DNA of 64,000 bases from CAMAVH01 sp046297835 (GTDB taxonomy: Bacteria > Pseudomonadota > Alphaproteobacteria > SMXQ01). The DNA lies in NCBI GenBank assembly GCA_046297835.1, contig JBKBHI010000007.1, positions 1 through 64,000 on the forward strand, given 5' to 3'. A model generated the notes under the pieces. It did no database searches, was not told the origin of the DNA, and saw nothing but the letters and a program-made list of their open reading frames with translations. Both the position numbers and the translations under genes were made by a program. Position 1 is the stretch's first letter. Each line of letters opens with the position of its first letter. Of this stretch, positions 47,520 through 55,505 are shown piece after piece.

Positions 47520-47831
47520 ATGGCGCAGGAACACCGCGTAGCCAAGGTCGGCGAAATCGACGCCGCGTCCGGCAAGCAGGTCAAGATCGGCGATCAGGAG
47601 ATCGCGATCTGGCATTATGAAGGCAATTATTACGCGACCGACGCGATCTGCACGCACGCCTGGGTGTCGCTGATCGACGGCTATGTCGAGGACGGCTGCG
47701 TCGAGTGCCCGCTGCACGCGGGCCGCTTCGAGCTGGCGACGGGCAAGGCGCAGGGCGCGCCGGTGTTCGTCGATCTCAAGACCTATCCGTTGCGGATCGA
47801 CGGCGACGACATCGTGATCGAGACGCCGTAA
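47520..47831 (+). CDS. Rieske [2Fe-2S] ferredoxin of a ring-hydroxylating oxygenase
   Basis: The 103-residue soluble protein has the two cluster ligand pairs: Cys44/His46 (AICTHAW) and Cys63/His66 (VECPLHAGRF). Its length and loops match naphthalene- and biphenyl-dioxygenase ferredoxins. It would carry electrons from the FAD reductase to the oxygenase alpha subunit. It is the first gene of a six-gene operon with very short gaps (24 bases to the next). The ATG was chosen because the frame upstream is unconserved; GAGAGAG serves as a weak ribosome site. Confidence 0.88.
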   Translation: MAQEHRVAKVGEIDAASGKQVKIGDQEIAIWHYEGNYYATDAICTHAWVSLIDGYVEDGCVECPLHAGRFELATGKAQGAPVFVDLKTYPLRIDGDDIVIETP

Positions 47832-47855
47832 GGCGCGGGAAGCAGGGAGACACGC

Positions 47856-48434
47856 ATGAGCGACACGAAGAAAGGCGGCGCGGCCATACCGCGCATTCCG
47901 TTCGACGAGTTCGATGCCGGCCTGAAGGAGGCGCTGCGCCCCAAGGTCGAGCGTCTCGGCTACTGCGGCGAGATCTGGCAGATCGGCGCCAACGTGCCGA
48001 AATCCATGCTGTCGTTCTGCAACATCACCGAAGACCTCAAGGACGAGATGCCGATGAAGGTCGTCGAGCTGGTCGCCTTGACGGTCGCCGGCGTGATGGA
48101 CAACACCTACGAGCGCAACCAGCACGAGAACTTGGCCGACAAGCTCGGCTACGGCCGCGACTGGATCGCCGCCGTCAACGCGCTGAAAGCCGACGAGGCC
48201 GAAGGCCTGTCGCCGGACGAGCGCAAGATCCAGAAGTTCGTCATCGCCGCGATCTACCGGCGCGGCCAGGACTGCGGCAAGCTGTTCGACGACGTGGTCG
48301 CCGCCGTCGGCCCCAAGACCGCGACGGGCATCCTGCTCTCCATCGGCCGCTGCGTGCAGCACGCCATCTTCCGCAACGTGCTCGAGCTCGAGCCGCCGGT
48401 GAAGTCGATCTTCGAGAAGGGCCAAGCGGCATGA
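47856..48434 (+). CDS. carboxymuconolactone decarboxylase (CMD)-like protein 1
   Basis: The 192-residue all-helical protein has the AhpD/CMD core (VVELVALTVAGVMDNTYERNQHENLADKLG) with the conserved E..xxH pair but without the C-x-x-C of AhpD peroxidases, so it is not a disulfide reductase. It may be a decarboxylase or have lost catalysis. The C-terminal ALELEPPVKSIFEKG-type ending is repeated in the next gene. Its stop overlaps that gene's start as ATGA. The two may form a heterodimer. Confidence 0.75.
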   Translation: MSDTKKGGAAIPRIPFDEFDAGLKEALRPKVERLGYCGEIWQIGANVPKSMLSFCNITEDLKDEMPMKVVELVALTVAGVMDNTYERNQHENLADKLGYGRDWIAAVNALKADEAEGLSPDERKIQKFVIAAIYRRGQDCGKLFDDVVAAVGPKTATGILLSIGRCVQHAIFRNVLELEPPVKSIFEKGQAA

Positions 48435-48997
48435 GCGAGGCCAAGAAAGGCACGGAACATCTCGTCCCGCGCATCGAGTTCGAGGACATCGAGCCGAAAT
48501 TGCGCGAGCTGTTCCGGCCGCGCGTCGAACGGCTCGGCTATCTCGGCGAGTTCTTCCGCGTGATGTCGGCGCAGCCGGAGACGATGTTCGGCTATTTCAC
48601 CATCACCGAGAGCCTGAAGAAGGCGCTGCCGGACAATTTTACCGAGATCGTCTCGCTGTCGATCTCCAGCCGGCTCGGCAATCTCTACGAGCAGCATCAG
48701 AACGAGCAGCTCAGCCGCAAGCTCGGCTTCTCCGACGAATGGATTCGAGAGGCGCTTGAGGGGCAGGGCGCGACGAACCTGTTCGACGACAAGGAAAAGG
48801 CCGTGCAGGCCTACGCCATCGCCGCCGCCCAGCGCTCGGGCCGCGACGTCGAGGCCGAGTTCGAGGCGCTGGTGAAGGCGGTCGGGCCGGAGCAGGCGAT
48901 CGCCGTCGTCTGGCTGGTCATCCGCACCGTCTCGCACGCGATCATCAGCAACACGTTGCAGCTCGCATCGCCGGTCAAATCCATTTTCGCGAAATAA
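48431..48997 (+). CDS. carboxymuconolactone decarboxylase-like protein 2
   Basis: The 188-residue paralogue of the preceding gene shares the start pattern (PRI.F....LRELFRPRVERLGYLGE), a core 'IVSLSISSRLGNLYEQHQNEQLSRKLGF' and the ending SPVKSIFAK. It too lacks a C-x-x-C. The ATG overlaps the previous stop by four bases. The pair probably came from a tandem duplication and acts together. The reaction is unknown; a gamma-carboxymuconolactone role is unlikely because no protocatechuate genes are near. Confidence 0.72.
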   Translation: MSEAKKGTEHLVPRIEFEDIEPKLRELFRPRVERLGYLGEFFRVMSAQPETMFGYFTITESLKKALPDNFTEIVSLSISSRLGNLYEQHQNEQLSRKLGFSDEWIREALEGQGATNLFDDKEKAVQAYAIAAAQRSGRDVEAEFEALVKAVGPEQAIAVVWLVIRTVSHAIISNTLQLASPVKSIFAK

Positions 48998-49024
48998 CCA
49001 GAAGAAATCCCCGAGGAGACATTC

Positions 49025-50032
49025 ATGTCCACGCACGACATCGTCATTCCCGACACCTTCCTTTACATCACCGAAGCCGACGTCTGTTCGCTGATCGACC
49101 TGAAGGACAGCATCGCCGCTCTGGAAAAGGGCCTGATCATGGAGGCCAACGGCGAAGCGGTGAACATGACCAAGACGCAGACCGTTTGGAAAAGCGGCAG
49201 CCTGAACGTGACGGGCGCGCAGTTCACCGGCGCCGGCCTGGTCGGCGCGAAGGTCTGGTCGAACGCCAATCTCGGCGCCGCGCCGCTGATCATCCTGCAC
49301 GGCTCGGAAGACGGCCAGATCCGCTCGATCATCGAAGCCTTCGCGCTCGGCCAGATGCGCACCGCCGCTCTGTCGTCGGTCGCGACCAAATGGCTGTCGG
49401 ACGAGAAGGCCGACGAGATGACCATGATCGGCTCGGGCCACCAGGCGCTGCCGCAGGTCTCCGCCGTCATGTCCGTGCGCCCGATCAAGCGCGTGCGCGT
49501 GTGGAGCCGCACTCCGGCCAACCGCGCCGCCTTCGTCGCCGACATCAAGAAGGCCTATCCGAAGATCGAAGTGGTCGATTGCGCCTCGCCCGAGGAAGCG
49601 GTGAAGAACTCGCCGATCATCACCACCTTCACGCGCGCCAAAGAGCCCTACATCTTCGCCGACATGCTGGCCAAGGGCGCGCACATCAACGCCGGCGGCG
49701 CGATCATTCCGACCAACAAGGAAATCGACACCAGCGTTTTGATGCGGTGCGACAAGATCATCTGCGACAACCTGTCGCAGGTGCAGAAGGGCGCGAAGGA
49801 ACTCATCGATTACGTGGCGGCGGGCGGCAGCTGGGACAAGGTCAAACCGATTTGTGATCTCGTCAAAGAGCAAAAACCCCGGCCGGCCGGCGCCGACCTC
49901 ACTATATATAAGTTCATGGGTATGGGCCTGGCGGACATGGCGTCCGCCGTCGAAGTCTATCAGCGAGCCGTGGCCAAGAAGGTGGGTAAGGACTATCCCC
50001 ACCCGAAGCGCTCGCAGCCGAAATTGCTGTAA
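49025..50032 (+). CDS. ornithine cyclodeaminase/mu-crystallin family protein
   Basis: The 335-residue protein has the OCD fold: an N-terminal oligomerisation domain (ITEADVCSLIDLKDSIAALEKGL), 'IRSIIEAFALGQMRTAALSSVATKWL' and a Rossmann part with GSGHQALPQVSAVMSVRPIKRVRVWSR. Members bind NAD(P) and act as cyclodeaminases, ketimine reductases or amino acid dehydrogenases. In an aromatic operon a reductase or dehydrogenase function on a ring-cleavage product is more likely than ornithine metabolism, but this is inference. It sits 27 bases after CMD 2 and 26 before the bicupin. Confidence 0.8.
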   Translation: MSTHDIVIPDTFLYITEADVCSLIDLKDSIAALEKGLIMEANGEAVNMTKTQTVWKSGSLNVTGAQFTGAGLVGAKVWSNANLGAAPLIILHGSEDGQIRSIIEAFALGQMRTAALSSVATKWLSDEKADEMTMIGSGHQALPQVSAVMSVRPIKRVRVWSRTPANRAAFVADIKKAYPKIEVVDCASPEEAVKNSPIITTFTRAKEPYIFADMLAKGAHINAGGAIIPTNKEIDTSVLMRCDKIICDNLSQVQKGAKELIDYVAAGGSWDKVKPICDLVKEQKPRPAGADLTIYKFMGMGLADMASAVEVYQRAVAKKVGKDYPHPKRSQPKLL

Positions 50033-50058
50033 TCTCTACTCGAGAGACGGAGGAACAA

Positions 50059-51198
50059 ATGCCGTTCGATTTTGACCAGAAATTCAAGATGGTGGACGTG
50101 TCGGGCCGCCAGACGCCCGACGTCCACACCTGGAAGGACCATTCGATGGACCTCTGGGCGCCGCTGATCATCCGCAAGGAGGAGATCGACGCCGAGGTCG
50201 AGCGCCTGGCCAGCCTGCCGCGCCCGAACAACGGCGTGCGCCGCACCCAGTTCGTGCATCCGCAGTGCGAAGAGGGCCTCAAGAGCTTCGCGCCGGGCAT
50301 CGGCCTGTCGCTCGACGTGCTGCTGCCGGGCGAGCGCACCCAGCGCGTCCGCACCAACTCCTCGATCGTCAATTTCCCGATCAAGGGCGCCGGCTCGATG
50401 ATCGTCGGTGACAAGCGCTTCGAGTTCGGCCAGTACGACGTGCTGACCACGCCGTCGATGGCGGTGCATGAGTACATCAACGACACCAAAGAGATCCAGG
50501 TCCGCCTGCGCTACGACAACGCGCCGCTGCTCGAGCGCCTGAAGATCCATTGGCTCGACGAGAACCCGCCGGAGCACGACGAGGGCGTGCACGACGCCAA
50601 GGCCGAATACGAGGCCAAGGGCAAGGAGCTGCCGCAGAGCCCGTTCGGCACCTTCCAGCTGACCGAGGACGGCGCGTGGCTGATGCCCTACGAGAAGCTC
50701 ATCAACCCCGAGCCGATCTCGATCACGCCGCACCAGTGGCCGTGGCGTCAGGTGAAGACGGAGCTCGACAAGCTGGCCGCCCTCGGCGCCAGCTACAAGG
50801 GCCGCCGCCTCTATCTGCTGTGGGACCCGGCGACGGGCCGCACCAACGGCACCAACCCGAACTTCTTCTCGGCGATCACGATTCGCCCGCAGGGCATCGT
50901 CGACCGTCCGCACCGCCACGCCTCGGCCGCCATCAACTACTACTTCGGCGGCGAAGGCCACTCGGTCGTGCAGGGCCAGCGCCTCGATTGGAAGGCCGGC
51001 GACCTGATGTTCTCGGCGCCGGGCTGGGCGATCCACAACCACGCGACCGACGTCGGTCCCGTGTACGAAATGACCATTCAGGACATGCCGTTCTGCATCA
51101 ACACCGACGCGCTGCTGTGGCAGGAAGACCTCAAGGGTCCGATCTCGCTGCTCGGTTCGCACGCCGGCTTCGAAACCAACCGCACCAAGGTGGCCTAA
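50059..51198 (+). CDS. bicupin ring-cleavage dioxygenase, gentisate 1,2-dioxygenase-like
   Basis: The 379-residue protein has two cupins, a plan and length like gentisate, 1-hydroxy-2-naphthoate and salicylate ring-cleaving dioxygenases. The metal motif IVDRPHRHASAAINYYFGGEGH is in the C-terminal cupin, whereas gentisate dioxygenase uses the N-terminal one. The N-terminal cupin (NFPIKGAGSMIVGDKRFEFGQYDVL) has lost most ligands. The substrate may therefore be a different hydroxylated aromatic acid. It lies two bases before the aldolase gene, so ring cleavage followed by aldol cleavage is a coherent pair. Confidence 0.75.
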   Translation: MPFDFDQKFKMVDVSGRQTPDVHTWKDHSMDLWAPLIIRKEEIDAEVERLASLPRPNNGVRRTQFVHPQCEEGLKSFAPGIGLSLDVLLPGERTQRVRTNSSIVNFPIKGAGSMIVGDKRFEFGQYDVLTTPSMAVHEYINDTKEIQVRLRYDNAPLLERLKIHWLDENPPEHDEGVHDAKAEYEAKGKELPQSPFGTFQLTEDGAWLMPYEKLINPEPISITPHQWPWRQVKTELDKLAALGASYKGRRLYLLWDPATGRTNGTNPNFFSAITIRPQGIVDRPHRHASAAINYYFGGEGHSVVQGQRLDWKAGDLMFSAPGWAIHNHATDVGPVYEMTIQDMPFCINTDALLWQEDLKGPISLLGSHAGFETNRTKVA

Positions 51199-51200
51199 CC

Positions 51201-52133
51201 GTGATCAAGCTGAAGAAGAACTTTCTCCGCGGCTCCTATCCTCCCGCCGTCACCCCGTTCAAGAACGGCAAGGTGGATTACGCCAAGTTCGAGGAAGTCG
51301 TCGATTACATGATCGACAACGGCAGCCATGGCGTGCTCATCACCGGCACGACCGGCGAGCCGTCGACGCTGACGAGCGAGGAGCGCAAGGAGCTCTATAA
51401 GATCGCCGTCGACGTGACCGCGAAGCGCGTGCCCGTCGTGGCGGCCACCGGCTCGCAGTCGGAAGCCGAGACGATGGACCTGAGCTACGCCGCCGAGAAG
51501 GCCGGCGTGGACGCGCTTCTCGTCGTGACGCCGTACTACGTCCGTCCGCCGCAGCGCGGCCTGGTCGAGTATTACGCGCAGATCGGCAAGAAGATCGACC
51601 TGCCGCTCATGATCTACCACATCCCCGGCCGCACTGCCGTGGGCGTGACCCTCGACACCGTCGAGCAGATCATGAACAAGACCGAGAACCTCGTCGGCAT
51701 CAAGCACGCGGTCAACGATCTGGGCTTCGTCACCCACGCGCTCGACCGCTTCGGCTTCGACTTCCGCGTGTTCGTCGGCCTCGAGGACCTCAGCTTCCCG
51801 ATGCTCTGCGTCGGTGCCTGCGGCCTGATGAACGCGGTCGGCAACGTCGCGCCGCGCAAAGTCGCCGATCTCTACGAGCAGACGGTCGCCGGCAACATCG
51901 AGAAGGCGCGCAAGCTGCACTTCGAGCTGGCCGAGCTGAACGAGGCGGTGTTCTACGACACCAATCCGATCGCGATCAAATACATCATGAAGAAGATGGG
52001 CGTGCTCGACAAAAACGAGCATCGCCTGCCGATGATGCCGGCGACCCCCGAGGTCGCCGCCCGTCTCGACGGCGTGATGAAGCGCGCGGGCCTGACCGGC
52101 AACGGCAAGAAGGCCAAGAAGAAGGCGGCGTAA
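51201..52133 (+). CDS. DapA/NAL-family aldolase (class I lyase)
   Basis: The 310-residue TIM-barrel enzyme keeps the full DapA catalytic set: Thr50/Thr51 in GTTGEPSTL, Tyr139 and Arg144 in YHIPGRT, and the Schiff-base Lys168 in GIKHA. It may thus act on pyruvate or a pyruvoyl substrate, as a hydratase-aldolase for ring-cleavage products, or as a genuine dihydrodipicolinate synthase. The operon position favours the first. The start is GTG, with AAGGTGG seven bases upstream, and the tail KKAKKKAA is basic. A strong terminator follows. Confidence 0.82.
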   Translation: MIKLKKNFLRGSYPPAVTPFKNGKVDYAKFEEVVDYMIDNGSHGVLITGTTGEPSTLTSEERKELYKIAVDVTAKRVPVVAATGSQSEAETMDLSYAAEKAGVDALLVVTPYYVRPPQRGLVEYYAQIGKKIDLPLMIYHIPGRTAVGVTLDTVEQIMNKTENLVGIKHAVNDLGFVTHALDRFGFDFRVFVGLEDLSFPMLCVGACGLMNAVGNVAPRKVADLYEQTVAGNIEKARKLHFELAELNEAVFYDTNPIAIKYIMKKMGVLDKNEHRLPMMPATPEVAARLDGVMKRAGLTGNGKKAKKKAA

Positions 52134-52156
52134 GCGCCGCGTTCTCCTGACGATCC

Positions 52157-52190
52157 AAGGCCCGGCGGAGCGATCCGCCGGGCCTTTTTC
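52157..52190 (+). terminator. strong terminator after the aldolase operon
   Basis: A 13-base stem (AAGGCCCGGCGGA and complement, loop GCGA) ends in TTTTTCTTT. Confidence 0.92.
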
Positions 52191-52356
52191 TTTCGCCGCG
52201 GCTCTTCTTCGAACGGCTCAACTTCAGGTTGCGCCGTGTCTGCGGTTGCAATTGCCCCCCTTTATGAGTTGAGTTAACGATTTACCGGCGCGCGCTTTTC
52301 GGGAATGATTAAGTCGCTTAATCATTTCGCCGGGGGTTTCGTAGGGGGAGATAGCC

Positions 52357-53538
52357 ATGGAGCACTATCCGTTGGGCCGCGAGCCTGCGCCGCTCTCCGG
52401 CCAGCGGCCGCGTTTGGCGATGCTCGACGACGAGGGCGATTTCTGCGACTTGGTCGAAAAGATCGCCACATCGAGCGGTTACGAGGTCTTCACCACCACA
52501 CGCGCGCGGCTGTTTCTCGACCATCTCGACGGCAACGCCGCCGACGTCATCGTGCTCGATCTGCACATGCCCGATTCCGACGGCATCGAGGTGCTGCGCC
52601 TGCTCGCCGGCCTTGGGGTCGTCGCCAACATCCTGATCGCCAGCGGCGCGGACGGCCGCGTCATGGAGACCGCGCTCGAGCTGGGCCGCGAGCGCGGCCT
52701 GCGGATGGCGGGCGTGATCCATAAGCCGATATCGGTCGCCGCCTTGCGCGAGCTGCTGCAAAGCCAGATCGGCGCTGACGATCCGCTAAGCCCTGGACGG
52801 TTGAGCGAAGGCATCCGCAACGGCGAATTGCGTCTGCACTACCAGCCGGTGTTCGATCTTCGGGCGGAGCGCGTCGTCGGGGTCGAAGCGTTGGCGCGCT
52901 GGGAGCATCCCGAGCTCGGCTTGCTGCCGCCCAACAAATTCATCCCGATGGCGGAGCGGTTCGGCCTGATCGGCGCGCTCACCGACTGGGTGCTGGCCGA
53001 GGCCGTGCGTCAAGCCGGCCTGTGGTATGCCGGCGGCCTGCCGCTCAATATCGCGGCCAATATTTCGATCGCCAGCCTGCCCGATTACGGCCTGCCCGAC
53101 CGGCTGGAGGCAATGTGCCGCAACGTCGGCATTCCAAACGCCCAGGTGTCTTTGGAGCTGACCGAAACCGCCGCAATGCGCAGTCCCGCCCGGCTGATGG
53201 AGGTGTTCACCCGCTTCCGGCTCAAAGGCTTCGACCTGTCGCTCGACGATTTCGGCACCGGCTATTCCTCGCTCGTGCAGCTTCAGCGCTTGCCGTTCTC
53301 GGCGCTAAAGATCGACCGCTCTTTCGTCGGCTCGATGATCGAGCGCACTTCCGGCGCGGCCATCGTCACGGCTCTGATCGGCTTGGCCGCCGCCCTGGAG
53401 CTGCGCTGCATCGCCGAGGGCGTGGAGACGGAGGAGATGCTGCAATTCCTGCGGGAGCGCGGCTGCGATCATGCCCAGGGCTATTACATCGCCCGACCCA
53501 TGGAGGCCGCCGCCGTGGCCGAGTTCGTCAGCCATTGA
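52357..53538 (+). CDS. REC-EAL cyclic-di-GMP phosphodiesterase 1
   Basis: The 393-residue protein has an N-terminal receiver (about 18-135: acidic pair in MLDDE, acceptor Asp in VIVLDLHMPDSDG, Lys in IHKP) and an EAL domain (about 145-390). The latter keeps EALARW, ELTETA, DDFGTGYSS, KIDRSFV and AEGVET, so it should be an active phosphodiesterase that lowers c-di-GMP. No cognate kinase is adjacent; the orphan hybrid kinase near 22 kb and the GAF kinase near 37 kb are candidates. It is followed by a close paralogue. Confidence 0.9.
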   Translation: MEHYPLGREPAPLSGQRPRLAMLDDEGDFCDLVEKIATSSGYEVFTTTRARLFLDHLDGNAADVIVLDLHMPDSDGIEVLRLLAGLGVVANILIASGADGRVMETALELGRERGLRMAGVIHKPISVAALRELLQSQIGADDPLSPGRLSEGIRNGELRLHYQPVFDLRAERVVGVEALARWEHPELGLLPPNKFIPMAERFGLIGALTDWVLAEAVRQAGLWYAGGLPLNIAANISIASLPDYGLPDRLEAMCRNVGIPNAQVSLELTETAAMRSPARLMEVFTRFRLKGFDLSLDDFGTGYSSLVQLQRLPFSALKIDRSFVGSMIERTSGAAIVTALIGLAAALELRCIAEGVETEEMLQFLRERGCDHAQGYYIARPMEAAAVAEFVSH

Positions 53539-53638
53539 TCGGCCCATCGTAAAAGTTCCATACCTCCTCGCCCGGATAGGGCGCGGCCGCCCGCCCGTGA
53601 AATCGAGGAACCGGTTCCCAAAGCCGACCGTTCATCAT
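53528..53638 (-). CDS. possible small protein between the EAL genes
   Basis: A 36-codon frame starts with two ATG codons and reads MMNGRLWEPVPRFHGRAAAP, then ends YPGEEVWNFYDGPING. The residue mix (Trp, Tyr, Phe, Pro, Gly) looks more protein-like than the GC-rich shadow frames nearby. There is no clear ribosome site, and it overlaps the end of the first EAL gene by 11 bases. It could also be chance. Confidence 0.3.
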   Translation of the reverse strand: MMNGRLWEPVPRFHGRAAAPYPGEEVWNFYDGPING

Positions 53639-53721
53639 CGGGTCGTCGGCGTGCGGCCTGCCGCGCGGACGGCATGCGCGGCTCATTTTAATCGCTGAGT
53701 TCGCGCCGCAGGGGGGACGGC

Positions 53722-54954
53722 ATGACGGTGCAGGTCGTGATGAAACATCTGGCGACGGACGATGACAGCGCGGCGTCGCGCACCTCCCGGGCAGCACCGC
53801 GCCTCGCTGCGCGCGGCCGGCTCGTGGCGCTCGACGACGAGGCGCTGTTCTGCGAATTTCTCGCCGAAGCGGCGGATCAGTCGGGTTACGACGCTTTCGC
53901 GACGACGCGGCCGGCGGAATTTTTCTCCCATATCGAACGCCATCCGGCGGCGTTGATCGTCCTCGATCTGCGGATGCCGGGAATGGACGGGTTGCAAGTC
54001 CTGCGCCGGATGGCGGAGGATGGCGTGAAGGCCGCGATTCTGCTCGCCAGCGGCGCCGACAGCCGCGCGCTCGACACCGCCATTTGTCTCGGCCGCGCGC
54101 ACGGCCTCAACATGGCGGGCGTGATCCGCAAGCCGATCGACATGGACGCTTTGTGCAGCCTGCTCGAAAGCCAGGTCGACAGCGCCAGCCCGCTGACGCC
54201 GGCCGGCCTCAAGCGCGCCATCGCGGCGGGCGAACTGTCGCTGCATTACCAGCCGATCCTCGACCTGCGCGCCGGCCGCGTCTTCGCCGTCGAGGCTCTG
54301 GCGCGCTGGCGTCATTCGCGCCTCGGCATGGTCATGCCGTCGTCGTTCGTCAAAATCGCCGAGCAGGGCGGCTTGATTGGCGCGCTGACCGATTGGGCGC
54401 TGGGTGAGGCCGTGCGTCAGGCGGCGGCTTGGCGCGCGCAGGGTCTCGCGCTCAAGATCGCCGTCAATATCTCCAACGCCGAAGCCCCCGACGAGCGGCT
54501 GCCCGAACGGTTGGAGCGCCTGTGCGCCGACGCCGGCGTGCCGACCTCGGCGATCGCGCTGGAACTGACCGAAAGCGCGGCGACGCGCGACCCGGCCCGC
54601 GCCATGGAGATGCTGGTGCGGCTGCGCTCCAAAGGGTTCGATCTGTCGATCGACGATTTCGGCACGGGCTATTCGTCGTTGGCGCAATTGCAGCGGCTAC
54701 CGTTCACGGCGCTGAAAATCGACCGCTCCTTCGTCTCCTCGGTCCTGTCGTCGGAGACGAGCGCCTCGATCGTGCTGGCGATCGTCTCGCTCGCCCACGC
54801 GCTCGGTTTGACCTGCATCGCCGAAGGGGTGGAAACGGCGGAGACGCTGGCTTTCCTCAAGGAGAACGGCTGCGACGGCGCGCAAGGATTCCATATCGCC
54901 AAGCCGATGCTGGCGGCGGAGATCGCCGCCTTCTGCGCCGCCAGACGCGCATGA
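53722..54954 (+). CDS. REC-EAL cyclic-di-GMP phosphodiesterase 2
   Basis: The 410-residue paralogue of the preceding EAL gene has a longer polar N-terminus (30 residues), a receiver with acceptor Asp in LIVLDLRMPGMDG and Lys in IRKP, and a complete EAL domain (EALARW, ELTESA, DDFGTGYSS, KIDRSFVSS, AEGVET). Most differences between the two are in the receivers, which would give them different input kinases. The 183-base gap suggests separate promoters. Confidence 0.9.
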   Translation: MTVQVVMKHLATDDDSAASRTSRAAPRLAARGRLVALDDEALFCEFLAEAADQSGYDAFATTRPAEFFSHIERHPAALIVLDLRMPGMDGLQVLRRMAEDGVKAAILLASGADSRALDTAICLGRAHGLNMAGVIRKPIDMDALCSLLESQVDSASPLTPAGLKRAIAAGELSLHYQPILDLRAGRVFAVEALARWRHSRLGMVMPSSFVKIAEQGGLIGALTDWALGEAVRQAAAWRAQGLALKIAVNISNAEAPDERLPERLERLCADAGVPTSAIALELTESAATRDPARAMEMLVRLRSKGFDLSIDDFGTGYSSLAQLQRLPFTALKIDRSFVSSVLSSETSASIVLAIVSLAHALGLTCIAEGVETAETLAFLKENGCDGAQGFHIAKPMLAAEIAAFCAARRA

Positions 54955-54957
54955 AAA

Positions 54958-54985
54958 AAGCCCGGCGAATCTCTTCGCCGGGCTT
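54958..54985. terminator. bidirectional terminator between EAL 2 and oxygenase beta genes
   Basis: A 12-base stem (AAGCCCGGCGAA and complement, loop TCTC) has six or more T on the minus strand, and so ends the oxygenase operon. Confidence 0.88.
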
Positions 54986-55002
54986 CTGGACACGTCCGCG
55001 TC

Positions 55003-55503
55003 TTACAGCGGATAGACGATCGTCGCCGGCACCATCTCCGAATCATAGACGCAGAGGCGCTCTTTCAGCTTGAGCGCGCCGTCGACGCGGACGAAATGGT
55101 CGATGTAGCGGCCGGCGTTGAGGATCTTGGTGTATTCCTCGGGCAGCGTTTCCAGAACCTGATAATTCGCTTCGGCGCGCACGTTATCGCCGTCCACGTT
55201 GCGGATGCGCGTGTTGGCGATGAAATGGCGCAGGTAGCGCTTGCGGAACACTGTGGTCTTGGTCACGCCGACGATGCGGTCGGTCAGGCCGCCGTGGCCT
55301 TCGGCGTAGATCACCGCGAGCGGCAGGTTCTGTTCCAGATTCTCGCGCGGCAGCACCTTGTAGATGCAGTCGGGCGTGAAGAATCCGACCCAGTCGTTCA
55401 AGTCGCCGTCGTCGAGGCAATCGGCGTAGGCGGTGTTGAATTCCTCGATCTCGTAGCGCAGGGCGGCGAGGTCGGCGGGGCGCAGCTTGGTCGTCACGGT
55501 CAT
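55003..55503 (-). CDS. ring-hydroxylating oxygenase beta (small) subunit
   Basis: The 166-residue protein has the cone-shaped SnoaL/NTF2-like fold of oxygenase small subunits ('LRYEIEEFNTAYADCLDDGDLNDWVGFFTPDCIYKVLPRENLEQN' and 'LRHFIANTRIRNVDGDNVRAEANYQVLET'). It makes the alpha3beta3 hexamer with the alpha subunit; it has no cofactor. Its start is two bases after the alpha stop. It most resembles anthranilate/salicylate-type small subunits. Confidence 0.88.
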   Translation of the reverse strand: MTVTTKLRPADLAALRYEIEEFNTAYADCLDDGDLNDWVGFFTPDCIYKVLPRENLEQNLPLAVIYAEGHGGLTDRIVGVTKTTVFRKRYLRHFIANTRIRNVDGDNVRAEANYQVLETLPEEYTKILNAGRYIDHFVRVDGALKLKERLCVYDSEMVPATIVYPL

Positions 55504-55505
55504 GC

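Noticed and set aside
51201..52133. Assignment as lysine-pathway dapA
   Set aside because: All catalytic residues are present, but the gene is two bases behind a ring-cleavage-like dioxygenase in a catabolic operon, and other lysine genes are absent. The name was kept at family level.
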